Shown: piece after piece, positions 30,970 to 41,251 of the stretch
Layout of the letters: each line of letters opens with the position of its first letter
How positions within the stretch are numbered: the first letter of the stretch is position 1
Source of the DNA: Porphyra umbilicalis
Taxonomy: Eukaryota > Rhodophyta > Bangiophyceae > Bangiales > Bangiaceae
Direction of reading: 5' to 3'
DNA length: 64,000 bases
Assembly (NCBI GenBank): GCA_002049455.2
Contig: KV918985.1
Coordinates: 62,001-126,000 of the forward strand
Position numbers and translations under genes: made by a program
The notes under the pieces: model-generated
What the model was told of the DNA's origin: nothing
Databases searched by the model: none
Seen by the model: only the letters and a program-made list of their open reading frames with translations

Positions 30970-32760
30970 CCATGATGGCGGCGTCGGTGAGGATGTGTGA
31001 GGCGACCGCCCTCCCGCAGTTGGCCGCCACGAGCGGGAGTGGAGAGCCGCTGGTGCCGTTTCCGGCTTCTTGGAGCTACCTCCCACCTCCGCCACCCCAC
31101 CAACGACTCGGCGGCATTGCCGCCGGTGGCGGCGACGGGCGTGGGCGCGTGCCTCGGGGTCGTCGGGGTGCTCCTGCCTCTTTCTTAACATCTTTCCAGG
31201 CTGGGGGGGTGGGCGGCGCGACGAGACAAGACGCCGTCAGGGTGGGGGACCTGCGTTTTTGGTGTCTCTGTGGGGGGGTCGGGGGCTACGGGCGGCGGCA
31301 CTGCTCCTCCCCGCCTGCGGCCCCCCCGCGACATATGGCGGGGGCAGCGACGGGGATGGGCCGCGCGGCCACCCCCCCGCACTTTTCTGCCACCAGTGGT
31401 ATGGGGGAGCCGCCGGTACGGCTGTTGGCTTTTTGGAGCTACCTCCACCATCCGGCACCCACCGACAACCCCACGTCGCTGCCGCAGGTGGCGTTAACGG
31501 TCGCGGGAAGCTAGCTCGGGGTCGCGGCTGTGCTGCTGCTTTTTCCTTTGGCCTCTTTTTGGGTGGCGGAGGGGGCGACGCGACGGGGCATGGCGCAGAC
31601 GCGGTGGGGGACCTGTGCTTTTGATGCCTCTGTGAGGGGGTCGGCGGCGACAAGCGGCGCCGCCGCTCCTCCCCGTATGAGCCCCCCCCGCAACATGAGG
31701 CGGGGGCGGCGGCAGGAATGTGCCGCGCGGCCACCCACCCGTACTTTGATGCCTCCAGCGTCGGGGGGGGGCCGCCGGTACGGTTTTTGGCCTTTTGGTG
31801 CTACCTCCCCCGCCCACCACCCACCAACGACTCGGCGGCGTTGCCGCCGGTGGCGGCGAAGGGCGCGGGCGCGTGCCTTGGGGTCTTCGGGGTGCTCCTG
31901 CCTCTTTTTTTGGCCTCTTTTTGGCTGGCGGGGTGCGCGACGCGACGGGGCATGGCACCGTCGGGGTGGGGGACCTGCGTTCTTGGTGCCTCTGTGGGGG
32001 GGTCGGCGGTGACGCGCGGCGGCGCCGCTCCTCGCCGCCGGCGGCGGCCCCGCAACATGGGGTGGGGGCGGCAGCGGGGATGTGCCGCGCGGCAACCCCC
32101 CCACACTTCGAAGCCACGAGCTCGGGGGGGGGAGCCGCCGGTACGGCTTTTGGCTTTTTGTAGCTGCCTACCGCGTCCGCCACTCACCGACGCCTCGGCG
32201 CCATTGCAGCCGGCGGCGGTGACGTGCGCGGGCGCGTGGCTCAGGGTCGAGGAGGTGCTCCTGCCTCTTTCTTGGCCGCTTTTTGGGCTTGAAGGGTGCG
32301 TGCATTGATGAGACACGGTCCCGTCGGGAGGGGGGACTTGCGTTTTTGGTGCCTCTGCGGGAGGGTCGTCGGTGACGGGCGGCGCCGCCGCTCCTCCCCG
32401 CCTGCGGCGCCCCCGCGACGTGAGGCGGGGTCCGTGGCGGGGATGCGCCGCGCAGCCACCCCCCCGCACTTTGACGCCACCAGCGCGGGGGGAGAGCCGC
32501 CAATTCGGCTTTTTGCTTTTTGGAGCTACCTCCCCCCTCCGCCACCCACCGACGATCCTGCCACCTGGCCGTAGGTGGCGGTGACGGTCGCAGGCGGCTG
32601 GCGCGGGGTCGCGGTGGTGCTCCTGCCTTCTTTTTTTGCCTCTTTTTGGCTGGAGGGTGGGGGCCACGCGACGGGGGATGGCGTTTCCGGGGTGGGGGAC
32701 CTCTTTTTTTGGTGCCTCTGTGGGGGGGTCGGCGGCGACGGGCGGTGCCACAGCTCCTGC
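30970..32760. repeat. Five tandem units of ~363 bp
   Basis: The anchor TGGAGCTACCTCC recurs at 31071, 31434, 31796, 32159 and 32521, giving spacings of 363, 362, 363 and 362. A second anchor, GTGGGGGACCTGCG, recurs with the same spacing (about 31244, 31606, 31968, 32331, 32692). Units are diverged from one another. Open frames on both strands run through the units because the period is near a multiple of three, but they are interrupted and show no domain. I read it as a satellite-like array; a decayed repeat protein gene on the minus strand cannot be excluded. Confidence 0.8.
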
Positions 32761-33381
32761 GGCCACCGCCACGGCGGCTGCCACGCCCCCCCCCCGCTCG
32801 GTCAGGGCCCCCCGTCCCCCCGCAGGCGCAACTTTAAGCACCCAATTCACCTTCCCCGCATCTGCAGTGGCGTCTGCCGCCGCGGCCACGTACAGTCTGT
32901 CGGTTAGAATCGTCGCTGCCGCCATCGTGAATTGGTCGCGATTGTGCGGGCGACGGCGCCGAAGGCGAGCTCTCTTGCGGCCTCGTTGCAGCTTGTGCGG
33001 ATACCCAGTGGCGTCGGCGACGCCAGTCGTGCCCTCTCCCCCCCCTCCCGCACGGACGGCTGAGGCCCTTGGCGGGGGCTGTATTCGGTGGTCGCGGGGC
33101 GCCGCGGCGCGTCCCCACCCGCGCTGAGCGGCTGAGGACGGGGTCGTGGTCCTCGCCGCCACCGCTTTCCTGCTCCCTGCCCATGGTGGCGGCGATAACG
33201 GCCACGGAAAGACGCAGCAGCGTCGGCGGCGACCATGAAGGCTTAGGAGGGGGTAATTCAGTGGCGGGGATGCATCTACGAGACGGGGGTGGCGGTGGGG
33301 TCAACGGGGGGACGCCGTACAGTTGATATAGTTGCACAGGCACTACGATGGGGTGTGGCACAAAAGATGTTTACACATGTT
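32761..33381. other. Intergenic region after the tandem array
   Basis: GC-rich up to about 33300, then lower GC towards the 3' end of the dioxygenase gene. Chance frames only. Confidence 0.4.
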
Positions 33382-34608
33382 CTACTGCTCTCTGTCAACC
33401 CACTCTATCACACACGTCTTATTTTTGACAACCATTTGTCCCTGGTAGAGGTACGTAAAAAGCCGGTCGTTCTGCACGGTATGCGCCTCTCCAATCTCAT
33501 CCTCCTCCATCGCCGTCTCCATGCCGTGGTGGATTAGGTCCTGCCGCAAGAGCAACGCCGATCCCTTACATAAGGTGAGGACGAAAGGTCGTCCAACGTC
33601 GCCGCGCGGCACCTTGCAGTGTTCTCGTCGGCGAAAGACGCGGTGGCTCCCCGGGTAGACTGTCACGCGGGTATTTTCCTGCAACGCAATAATCAGGGAC
33701 GCCGAGGGGAGGTCTTTGTGCTGGAGCCACGGCTCCCAAGCGTCAGTGTGGGCCGGCTGAACACCACAATTTCCAGTAGTGCGCAGGTGCGCAATGTCCC
33801 CAGGCGCCGGAAAGAGGATACCTAAGGCTGCTGTCAGCCGTTCGGCCAGCTCGGCGCCGAGCTCGCCGACCGCCCGCCACGCCCCGACCTCGTCAAGCAA
33901 CTCGGTCCTCGGTATACGTGGCGGCTTGTAGACCTGCATGAGGCGAGCTTCCTCCATACGACGGCTGCCGATGTGCGTGTCGCACCGGTTGCGGGGGTAG
34001 CCGTTGAATAAAAGACGCATCTTGAGGTTTTTTTTGTCGTTGCAGCATTTCAAGCAGAGGAACGACCGCGGGGAGGGGAAGCACGCCCTCCATCACCAGG
34101 TAGCCGTCGGACGCCACTCCAAGCAGGCTGCGCAGATCGCCCACGCCTGGCACAGCTGCCCAGCTGGGCACGGATGCCGCGTCCCAGCACCGACACGGTC
34201 GACGCCGATTGACCTCCAACGCCGACTCACCTGCCGCTCCAATCTCGTCGTCGGAGAACGCATGGGCAGCGCCCCGTGGGGTGGTGCCGCCAGACCACCC
34301 TGCACGGGATCCTCGTCCGCGGCTACCGTGGCCGGGGCGACGCCGGAAGCGAGGACCTCCTCTTCGTCGGTCTCCTCAACAAGGGCCAGTGCAAGCGTCC
34401 TCTCGGCGAGGAGGCCGGCACGTGCGGTGAGCGCGGGGGCAGGCAGGGGGCCGGGCGAGAGCGTTGGGGGCGGGGGTGGGGGCACGTCATTGAGCAGCTC
34501 GTGCCCAGGTGCGGGGCTGCCGGGCGGGGGAATTTCATGTGGCGAATCGGCAGCAAGCGACGCGTGCTCCCCCCGGCGCCGCTTCCCAGATCGGCGGCTC
34601 CTCACCAT
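33382..34608 (-). CDS. PhyH-like 2-oxoglutarate/Fe(II) dioxygenase, broken frames
   Basis: The likely start is the ATG read from 34608 (MVRSRRSGKRRRGEHASLA). A Pro-rich, acidic N-terminal region follows. The frame changes between about 34330 and 34270, after which HAFSDDEIGAAGESALEV and LGVASDGYLVMEGVLPLPAV read well. It changes back at an A8 run (34028-34035), so the two breaks compensate. The catalytic half shows HTDAW (His-x-Asp iron ligands), TVYPGSHRVF, LLLRQDLIHHG (distal His) and RLFTYLYQGQMV. This matches phytanoyl-CoA dioxygenase-like enzymes, which hydroxylate small molecules using 2-oxoglutarate; the substrate is unknown. Unlike other breaks in the window, at least one is in an A run and one is not clearly in a long run, so a pseudogene is a real alternative. 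Codon use is less GC-biased than in the neighbours. Confidence 0.6.
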
Positions 34609-34654
34609 GGTCAATAGGGTAGGGGGGGGGGAGGGAAGGTGAAGTGGAAAAGGT

Positions 34655-34785
34655 ATTGTGCTCTTCACAAAAACTGGATCCGCAACATCCGCTTCAGCAT
34701 CATTAACCGCCCCCTGAGCCAATGAAACAGTGATTTTGCATCGGAAGCTGATGCACCGAGGTCCAGTTTTTGTGAGAAGCACAAT
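34655..34785. mobile_element. 131-bp MITE-like element with 24-bp inverted ends
   Basis: ATTGTGCTCTTCACAAAAAC at 34655 and its near-perfect reverse complement ending at 34785 (two differences in 24 bases) flank about 83 bp of non-coding DNA. It lies about 50 bp upstream of the dioxygenase start. There is no obvious target duplication. Confidence 0.55.
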
Positions 34786-36418
34786 ATCGACACGACTCCG
34801 ACTGTCAACGTCAGAATGGAGAGGGAGACAGTCGGACGTCCAGAAAGGGAAGCACGAATTCTGCGGTTCACCCAATATATCTCGCACCGGCCGTGTTTCC
34901 CACCAACCAGCAGCCGCGTTCTGCAGCCATGAGGCAAACGAGGGAGATTACTACTCAGCCGTCGGACAGGTGGCGTCAGGTCCACGGCTTACATTGACCT
35001 CCTCTGAGCTCGCCAGCTCTATGCGATTGACGGCCACGAGAGGTTGCCGCTCTCTCTCACTGTGCTCCACAGCACCGCCGAGAGTACCGCCGCCGCTGGC
35101 CCACTTCCGTGCTCGCCCCGCTCAGTCTGTTGCTGATCCTACCTTATGCGGCTGTACTTTGTTCTCGGTCGGCTGTTCCCGTCTCGGCGGCCGCGTCGTG
35201 GGCCGGCAGGTGCAGCGTCGACGCGAGCGCGCGGGCGGATGTGGCATGCACCTCAAAGCGGAGGGCGGGGGAGGAGGGGCCCCCATAGTAGGACGCGCCG
35301 GCCGTCGAGTAGGCGGGGTCCGCATCGGGCCAGTGGGGGGGGGGGGGGGGGGTGGGGGGGGGGCGGAAGGCACGAGAGGGTGTTGGGGGTAGGGGGGGGT
35401 CACCCGGTGGGGCGCCAGCGTCGGCTGCCACAGCCGCCGCCTCTGCCGCCGCGGGGGGAGGCTCCCCCGCCCCGGGGGGCGGCGCGGGCGCCATGCGCCG
35501 GCGGCCGCCGTGCGCGGCCGGCGCCGCCACTGGCCGCCAGTCGCCGTCGCTCGGCCGCGTTCACCGCCGCCCTCGACCAGCCCCAGGGAGGGCGCACCAG
35601 CGAGCCGCCGCGCACCTACCAAAGGTCAATGATGGGGGCCCCGCGTCGGTGGTTGCCGCCGCCACCGCCGCCGGCCGTGCCGCCGTCCCCGTCGCCGTCA
35701 GCGTCGGGCGCGCCGACGGGGCGCGGCGCGCGGGCGGCGGCGGCAAAACAGCCGCGACCGGGGACGACCGCGCGGATCCGCGCGCACGGGCGGGATCAAG
35801 GAGGCCCGGGCAAGACTTTTCAGCATGGTTTCGGTCATCCTGCACAACTCCACGGGGAACGCCGGGCTTCCCAATTGACGTCGACCGCTCGTTCCTCAAT
35901 TGACAGAGATCCATGGTTCCGTGTTTGACCAGATCTCTGGTTCCCCGCCACCGCAGCAAGGGCCCGCCGACGCGCTGGGCGCGGGCCGCACCCGCCGCCA
36001 CGGCGCGGCCGACGTGTCGCCCGAGGCGCTGACGCGCGGGCGCGCCCCTGCCGGTGCCCGCGCCCCGCGCGTCGGCGGCGGCGTGGCCCCGCGGCAGCCG
36101 GGCGGGGGAGCCCCCCGTCCTCCCCCGCGTCGGCTGGCCGTGCGGCGGGCCGTGTGGTGTGGCGCCCGACGCGGCGACGCGGGTGGCGGCCGCGGCCGCC
36201 GCCCAGACACTTATGACGGGTCCATGACGGTGGCGGGGTGGGGCGGCCCCCCGCCACCCCACCAGCCCGCCGCCGCCGCCAAAGCCCGACCTGGTGACCG
36301 CGGGTGTGACCACCGTCGTTGACAGAAGGGTCACCGCCGCCAACGTCGCCGCCGCTTTTTGTTGCTGTGCCGCCCACCCCCCATCCCCCCCCGCCGCAAC
36401 CCCCCCTGCCCAGCGACG
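34786..36418. other. Intergenic region with uncertain frames
   Basis: 1.6 kb between the dioxygenase and BTB genes. Low GC at 34786-35150, then GC-rich. The only frame with a natural residue mix is the minus one at 35144-35530, listed separately. The rest looks like promoter or chance frames. Confidence 0.35.
35144..35530 (-). CDS. Possible hypothetical protein or 3' exon
   Basis: This frame ends with a mixed sequence (ADPAYSTAGASYYGGPSSPA, then LRFEVHATSARALASTLHLP) and a stop at 35144. The first half is Ala/Pro-rich with a poly-Pro run. A GTAGGT donor-like site lies upstream near 35616 on the minus strand, so it might be the last exon of a gene starting further right. No family is recognised. 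Confidence 0.25.
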   Translation of the reverse strand: MAAPAAHGGRRRMAPAPPPGAGEPPPAAAEAAAVAADAGAPPGDPPLPPTPSRAFRPPPTPPPPPHWPDADPAYSTAGASYYGGPSSPALRFEVHATSARALASTLHLPAHDAAAETGTADREQSTAA

Positions 36419-37996
36419 ATGCCGGCCCGTGACCGCAAGCGCGTCAAGGTGACCATCCTCCGCGCGGCCAGCCCCCCCCCCACGGCGGACAAGGCGTCGA
36501 TGACCGCCCTGACGTCGGCCATGGAGGGCCTGATGACGTCGGCCGAGACGGCCGACTGCAGCGTCGTTGTCGACGGCGCCGAGACGCGGTGCCACAAGGC
36601 GGTGCTCGCGGCGGCGAGCACCTGGTTCCACCGCGCCCTGTTTGAGGTGCCGATGCGGGAGCGGGAGGAGGGCGTTGTGACGCTCAAGGGCGTCAAGCTC
36701 GAAGCGTGGGAGTGCATGCACCGCTTTATCTACACGCGCAAGGTACGTGGGGGGCCCTCGCGGGTGGCTCGCATGCATTGTCCGTGCTGTTCACGACGCG
36801 GTTGGGACCGCCTGCTTGCGAAACTGTTGTTCCTTCTCCCCCTGTTGCGGGCTAGGGGGGTGTTTTCTCTCTCCTGGCGCAATGCCGCGTCGTGCTGTTG
36901 CTGAGTTGCTCTTTGCTGTGCGGCCTTTTTTTTTTGGTGAGCTGCCTTGTTCTGGACCTCCGTGCCCCCCCCAGTTTTCCGGTGACGAGTACATTGCCAA
37001 AGACGTTCTCGACGCGGCGGTGCTCTACGAGGTCCCCGACCTCATCGACGCGACCATGAGCACGCTCCTCGACCAAGCGGCGACGCCCGAGTGGGCGGCT
37101 TCCACGTGGCTCTTTGCGTCTGGCCAACCGTCGTCGCCCCCCCACCGGCGCCTCGCCGCGGCGGCGTTTGCGTGCATGACGCGCGACTTTCCGCGCCTCC
37201 CCCCCGGCGCCTTTTCGTGGCTCCCCGAAGAGGCGCAGGTGCGCCTCCTCCGCTCCGACGACCTCGGGGAGCCGGACGAGACGGCAGTCCTCGGCACCGT
37301 CCTCGACGCCATCTGCGACCTCGTGACGCCCGCGTCGCTCGCGACGCTCCAGCGCCTCCTGCGGGAGGTGCGCTTTGCGTGCGTCAAGCGGCAGGCGGTG
37401 GCGGATTTGTTTGCGGGCGTCCACTACGAGCTGTCCATGCCCGACTGCCCGCCCTCGCTGCGCGTCGAGCTCGACGCGGCCCTGCTCGCGGCCTACCGCG
37501 CGACCGTCGACCCGCGGTGGCGGCGGCTGGCGATCGTCGCGCGGCCGCGCGCCGACGCGCCCGCGTGGACGCTGCTCACGGCCGTCGGGACGGCGCGCGA
37601 CGCGCCGCCGGGGCCGGTGCAGGAGCTGGTCGTCCGCGGCAGCACGTGGCGGCTGGTGGCCGACCCGGGCACGTGGGGGGGGGGGGCGGCGGGGGGGAGG
37701 GCGGCGGCGCCTCCATCGCCGCCACCCTCCACCGCGTGCGTGACTTGGACACGGACGAGGAGGCCGAGTTGTACGCGCCCGCGGAGGTGGCGGTGACGGC
37801 CACGTTTTTTTTCTGGGATGCGACGGTGGTGACGGCCGCCGCCCCGACCGCCGAGACGGCCGCAGACGACCACACGCACCGCGTAGTGACGCACCCGCGG
37901 CAGCGCGTCGGGTCGGTGCTCGCCGTGTCCATGCCCGTGCCGCCGGCGTTGGCGCGGTTGCCGGTCTTTGGCGTCGGCGTGACGGTCCAAGCGTAG
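36419..37996 (+). CDS. BTB/POZ-BACK domain protein
   Basis: Exons are 36419-36742 and 36975-37996. The intron has a GTACGT donor and CCCCCCCCAG acceptor, phase 0. The start is ATG in MPARDRKRVKVTILRAASP. The BTB domain is at about residues 40-108: DCSVVVDGAETRCHKAVLAA, then WFHRALFEVPM and HRFIYTRK|FSGDEYIAKDVL across the splice. A BACK-like helical domain follows (AAFACMTRDFPRLPPGAF, LATLQRLLREVRFACVKR). A C-terminal beta-rich region (VRDLDTDEEAELYAPAEV, ATFFFWDATV, GVGVTVQA) could be a TRAF/MATH-like or partial propeller fold. The frame breaks at a G run (37677-37686). BTB-BACK proteins usually serve as Cullin-3 adaptors; here that is inference. Confidence 0.75.
36743..36974 (+). other. Spliceosomal intron of the BTB gene
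   Basis: 232 bp, GTACGT donor, poly-C tract and CAG acceptor, phase 0, inside the BTB domain. Confidence 0.8.
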
Positions 37997-39293
37997 CGGG
38001 GTGGGAGCGCTGGCGGGGGTCGGGCGGGGTCCCCCACGACCGTGTGCAGTGATGGGCCCGGGTGGCGGGGCAGCGGGCGACAGCGTCCATGTACTCTTTC
38101 TGCTATTCATACATCTCTAGCTGTCTAGTTGGCCGCCGCGCTTGATGTGACGGCCACCCCCAACAGGTTGTGGGGGCGGTCGGGGGGGGGGGGGCACAGA
38201 CCTCAGCAAAGTACCCAAAAAAGGATGCGGTGGAGGGGAACGGTGCGAGGCGTCTGCCGCTCGAACCGACACAGCAGGTGCGTCGGGGCGGCTCAGCGGC
38301 GTGCCATTCTAGGCGTCGCAACGGGCCAGACGTCTGGGACGGAGAGGCGGGCAAGACGGCCCATCGCCGTCGAGCAGAAGCGCAAGGACGAAACACCCCG
38401 CGCGCCGTCGCACCCGCCGACACGCGGCGGGGGAGGCGGGCCCCCGCCGCAGCACCGGGCTGTCGCCGTCGCCCGGAGGGGGGGCGGCGTTGCGGGTGCG
38501 CCCCCTCCCCCCCCTCCCCACCCCCGCGGGGCCGCCGCCCCCGCGTGGCCGGCGACGCACGCGGCGGCGCGACCGGCGAGGCGGGGGTGGTGACGGCGGC
38601 GGCGGGAGGGGCCCCGACGGGAGTGCCGTCGGTCGGCTGCAGGAGTAACGCGCCCGTGGGGGGGGGGGGGCGGGGGGGGGGGGGCCAGTCACCGCCGCCC
38701 CCCCACTCGGTGGGCCGAGGGAGGCGAGGACGGGGCGCGCCGACGGCGACCACGGGCGGCGTCCACGTGCCGCACGAGGTGCGTTGGGGGTGTGGCGATG
38801 GGCGGCAGCTGTCGCCCATCTCCACGGGGTGTGGGAAGGGTGACGGGGGGGGAAGGGGGGGTGGGGAACGGCGGGCAAGCGCTTCGCCGCCCGGGCGGGA
38901 CGTGGGGAGGTCCACACACCCCGCCGGCGGCGCGGCGCGCGCCGGCGAACGGCGGTCGGTGGCACGGCGGCGGGGCATGGCGGCCGCGGGCGCAAGCGGG
39001 GCGCGGGGGGCGGGGACGGCCCCGGGGCGGGCAGCGGCGACGGCGTGGCGCGCCCGTCTGCGGGTGCTGACCTTGGCGGCGGCCGGCGCGCGGGCGGGCG
39101 CCCCCCGGTCAGCGGTGCGGCTGCGCCGCCGCGGCACGCGCACCGCGCGCGTGGCAGGGCGGCGGGGCCGCGGGCCGCCGGGACGGGCAGGGGGGTTGGC
39201 GGCCGCGGTGCACGAGGGAGAGGGGGGGGGTATAGGGACGGGGGGGGGATGGGGGGGGGGGGGAGGATGGGGAGGGGGGGGGGGGGGGGGGGG
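37997..39293. other. GC-rich intergenic region
   Basis: Very GC-rich with long G runs (38660-38680, 39220-39294). Frames on both strands are Arg/Gly/Pro-rich and show no domain. It holds nothing I can support as a gene. Confidence 0.35.
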
Positions 39294-40115
39294 ATGGCCC
39301 AACCATCCGCGCTCGCTACGGCGGGCGGCCGCGGGGCATTGGGCGGCGGCGCCGGTCGCGTCAACGGCGACGCCATGAACCGACACGCGATGAGCGGCGG
39401 CGCGCAGACGCTGGCGCAGCGGCGTACACCCCCCCCCGCAGAGGGGGTGCGCCTTGAGGTCGTTGCGGCGGCCGTCGCCCAAGCGGTCGGTACCACCTAC
39501 GCGGCGGACGTCAGCGGGCCGGGCGGCGCCCCCCACGCGGCCCCACCGACCGTGACGCTCTACGACGGGGTGCCGGCGACGCTCGTCGAGTCGTGGAGCG
39601 TCCGTCCCCGCCTCGCTCGCCACCGTCGTGCCGGGCACGGAACGGGCGGCCGACACGGCGGCGGCGGCGGCGGCGGTGGCGGCGGCGGGGACGTTTGGGG
39701 TCCCCGACGCGCCGCCGCCCGAGCACCGCCGGCCCCCCACCGCCAAGGCGGTCAAGGTGGCGCCGGTGGCGGCGGGCGTCGTTGGCGTCGCCGCCCCGTC
39801 GCCGCCGCCGCCGCCCGCCGCTCGCGGTCGACGGCGGCACGCGTGGCCGGCACGCCGCCGACGGGGGCGGCGGCGGGGGGCGGCAGCGCCGCAGCCGACG
39901 GGGACGGCGGGCGGGGGCGGCACACGCGGCGCCGACAGCGCCGTCGGCGGCGGTGGCCGCCCACGTGGCCGACCTGCGCCGCGCGTCGGCGGCGCGGCAG
40001 GCATGCGGCGACGGTGCAGACGTACGCCGCCCAGTCCCGGCGGGTTGCCCAAATGATGGGGGCACCGAGCTGGCGCACGACATCAACGGGGTGCCGTCGT
40101 GTGGGGGGGCGTCCG
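39294..40115 (+). CDS. Possible hypothetical protein, frames broken
   Basis: From ATG at 39294 (MAQPSALATAGGRGALGGG) the frame runs through a natural-looking segment (VRLEVVAAAVAQAVGTTYAA, then PTVTLYDGVPATLVESWS). The best reading then shifts frame near 39600 (SLATVVPGTERAADTAAA, GTFGVPDAPPPEHRRPPTAK) and again further on (AAHVADLRRASAARQA, TVQTYAAQSRRVAQMMGAP). No family is recognised and the end is uncertain. It may be a low-complexity coiled-coil protein. The evidence is residue mix only. Confidence 0.25.
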
Positions 40116-40418
40116 CTGGTGAGCGGCGCGCACAAGAGGCACGCACCGTGGGCGGGCACGGGGGCGGCGAGGCGGGGGTGGCCGCCCACGCCAGCCACCA
40201 CAGCCGTCGCACCGGCGCCGCTGCACCCGTGGATGTGGCCACCGCCGACGGGAAAGGGTGGGGCGGGCGGAGGGGGGGGGACGGAGCGGCGCGTCGCCCT
40301 GCGTTGTCAGCCTCGAGGTGGGGCGCTGGCGTGGCCGCATTGGATGAGGGGAACGGAAGCGGGCGGGCGGGTGGTCGTCGGCCAACGGGCGCATGGAGAG
40401 CCGGTTGTTGGACGTCCA

Positions 40419-40437
40419 GTATGTACAGTGTACATAC
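40419..40437. repeat. 19-bp inverted repeat
   Basis: GTATGTAC, AGT, GTACATAC: perfect 8-bp arms at the start of a lower-GC stretch. Confidence 0.8.
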
Positions 40438-40517
40438 GGGGATCAAGAGCCCCCCCTGTTTGAGTTTGGCACCTGCGCGCTGCGTTTTCCAAGCGCAGCA
40501 CTTGTGGCTGATGATTG

Positions 40518-40700
40518 TATTGCAATCTTCCCGATTCTGGCCGATCCGGACAAGAACAACCTACAGTCTACACAACTTATGATTGGTCGAGAGGTCGTAT
40601 CCGGCCGGATGGATGGCTGTCGTGCATCTGTTCTGCACAGTTGTTCTTTGTTCTCGTCGGGATCGGCCAAAACTGGAGAGACTGCAAAGTGTAGTCGGCT
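40518..40700. repeat. Imperfect inverted repeat, about 45-bp arms
   Basis: TTGCAATCTTCCCGATTCTGG and the following 20 bases (40518-40562) resemble the reverse complement of 40650-40698 (...GGGATCGGCCAAAACTGGAG...). Arms match at roughly three quarters of positions by eye. Non-coding, MITE-like. Confidence 0.5.
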
Positions 40701-40909
40701 CAATTTTGCCGTTACAAGAGGCCTTCTGCAGAAAGGTCTATCTTTGTCTGATGCCAAAACGCCCGCAGCAGGATTGTGTTTAGGACTGTCCTCACGTCAG
40801 AGGGGTGGGTTCGCAGTGGCAGGGAGCTGGGTTCGGGCTTTTGCAGTGGCAGGGAGAGCTTCCACGGGCATCATGGACATGGTGGGCGTGCACGCTTTTT
40901 CATGGCGAT

Positions 40910-40929
40910 CCCCTCGCGCGCGCGAGGGG
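40910..40929. repeat. 20-bp perfect palindrome
   Basis: CCCCTCGCGCGCGCGAGGGG, about 320 bp upstream of the phosphoglycerate mutase start. Confidence 0.85.
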
Positions 40930-41251
40930 ACGCGCGCGCGGGGGGAGCGCGTGGGTGCAAAAACGGCGCCGCCGCGTCAGCCGAGTCGACGCCACGGCAC
41001 GCGGCGGGCCACGCGGCCGCCCAACCCCCCGACGCCCACAGTGGTGCCGTCCACACCGGCTGAGCTTCCGGTGCTGTCATCCAGGGTAACTGCCGACGGC
41101 CGTGCCGCACGACGCGGTCTGCCCCCGTGCCCATTGCTGTTGTTCCGCTGCTGCTTGCAGCCCTGGTCGGTCGTTCCTCCTGTCGTCCCGACCGACACCG
41201 CCCTCCCTCTGTTGCCTCCCGGCTCCTTTCGCCCGCCGACCGACGGCCACC

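Noticed and set aside
31801-33162. 453-codon minus frame through the tandem array, encoding ~121-residue repeats
   Set aside because: The apparent protein repeat follows from the ~363-bp DNA period; other units are interrupted and there is no recognisable domain. Kept only as an alternative in the repeat entry.
38103-40052. 649-codon minus frame
   Set aside because: Residue mix is typical of a shadow frame in G-rich DNA, with no domain; a weak plus-strand gene in the same place reads better.
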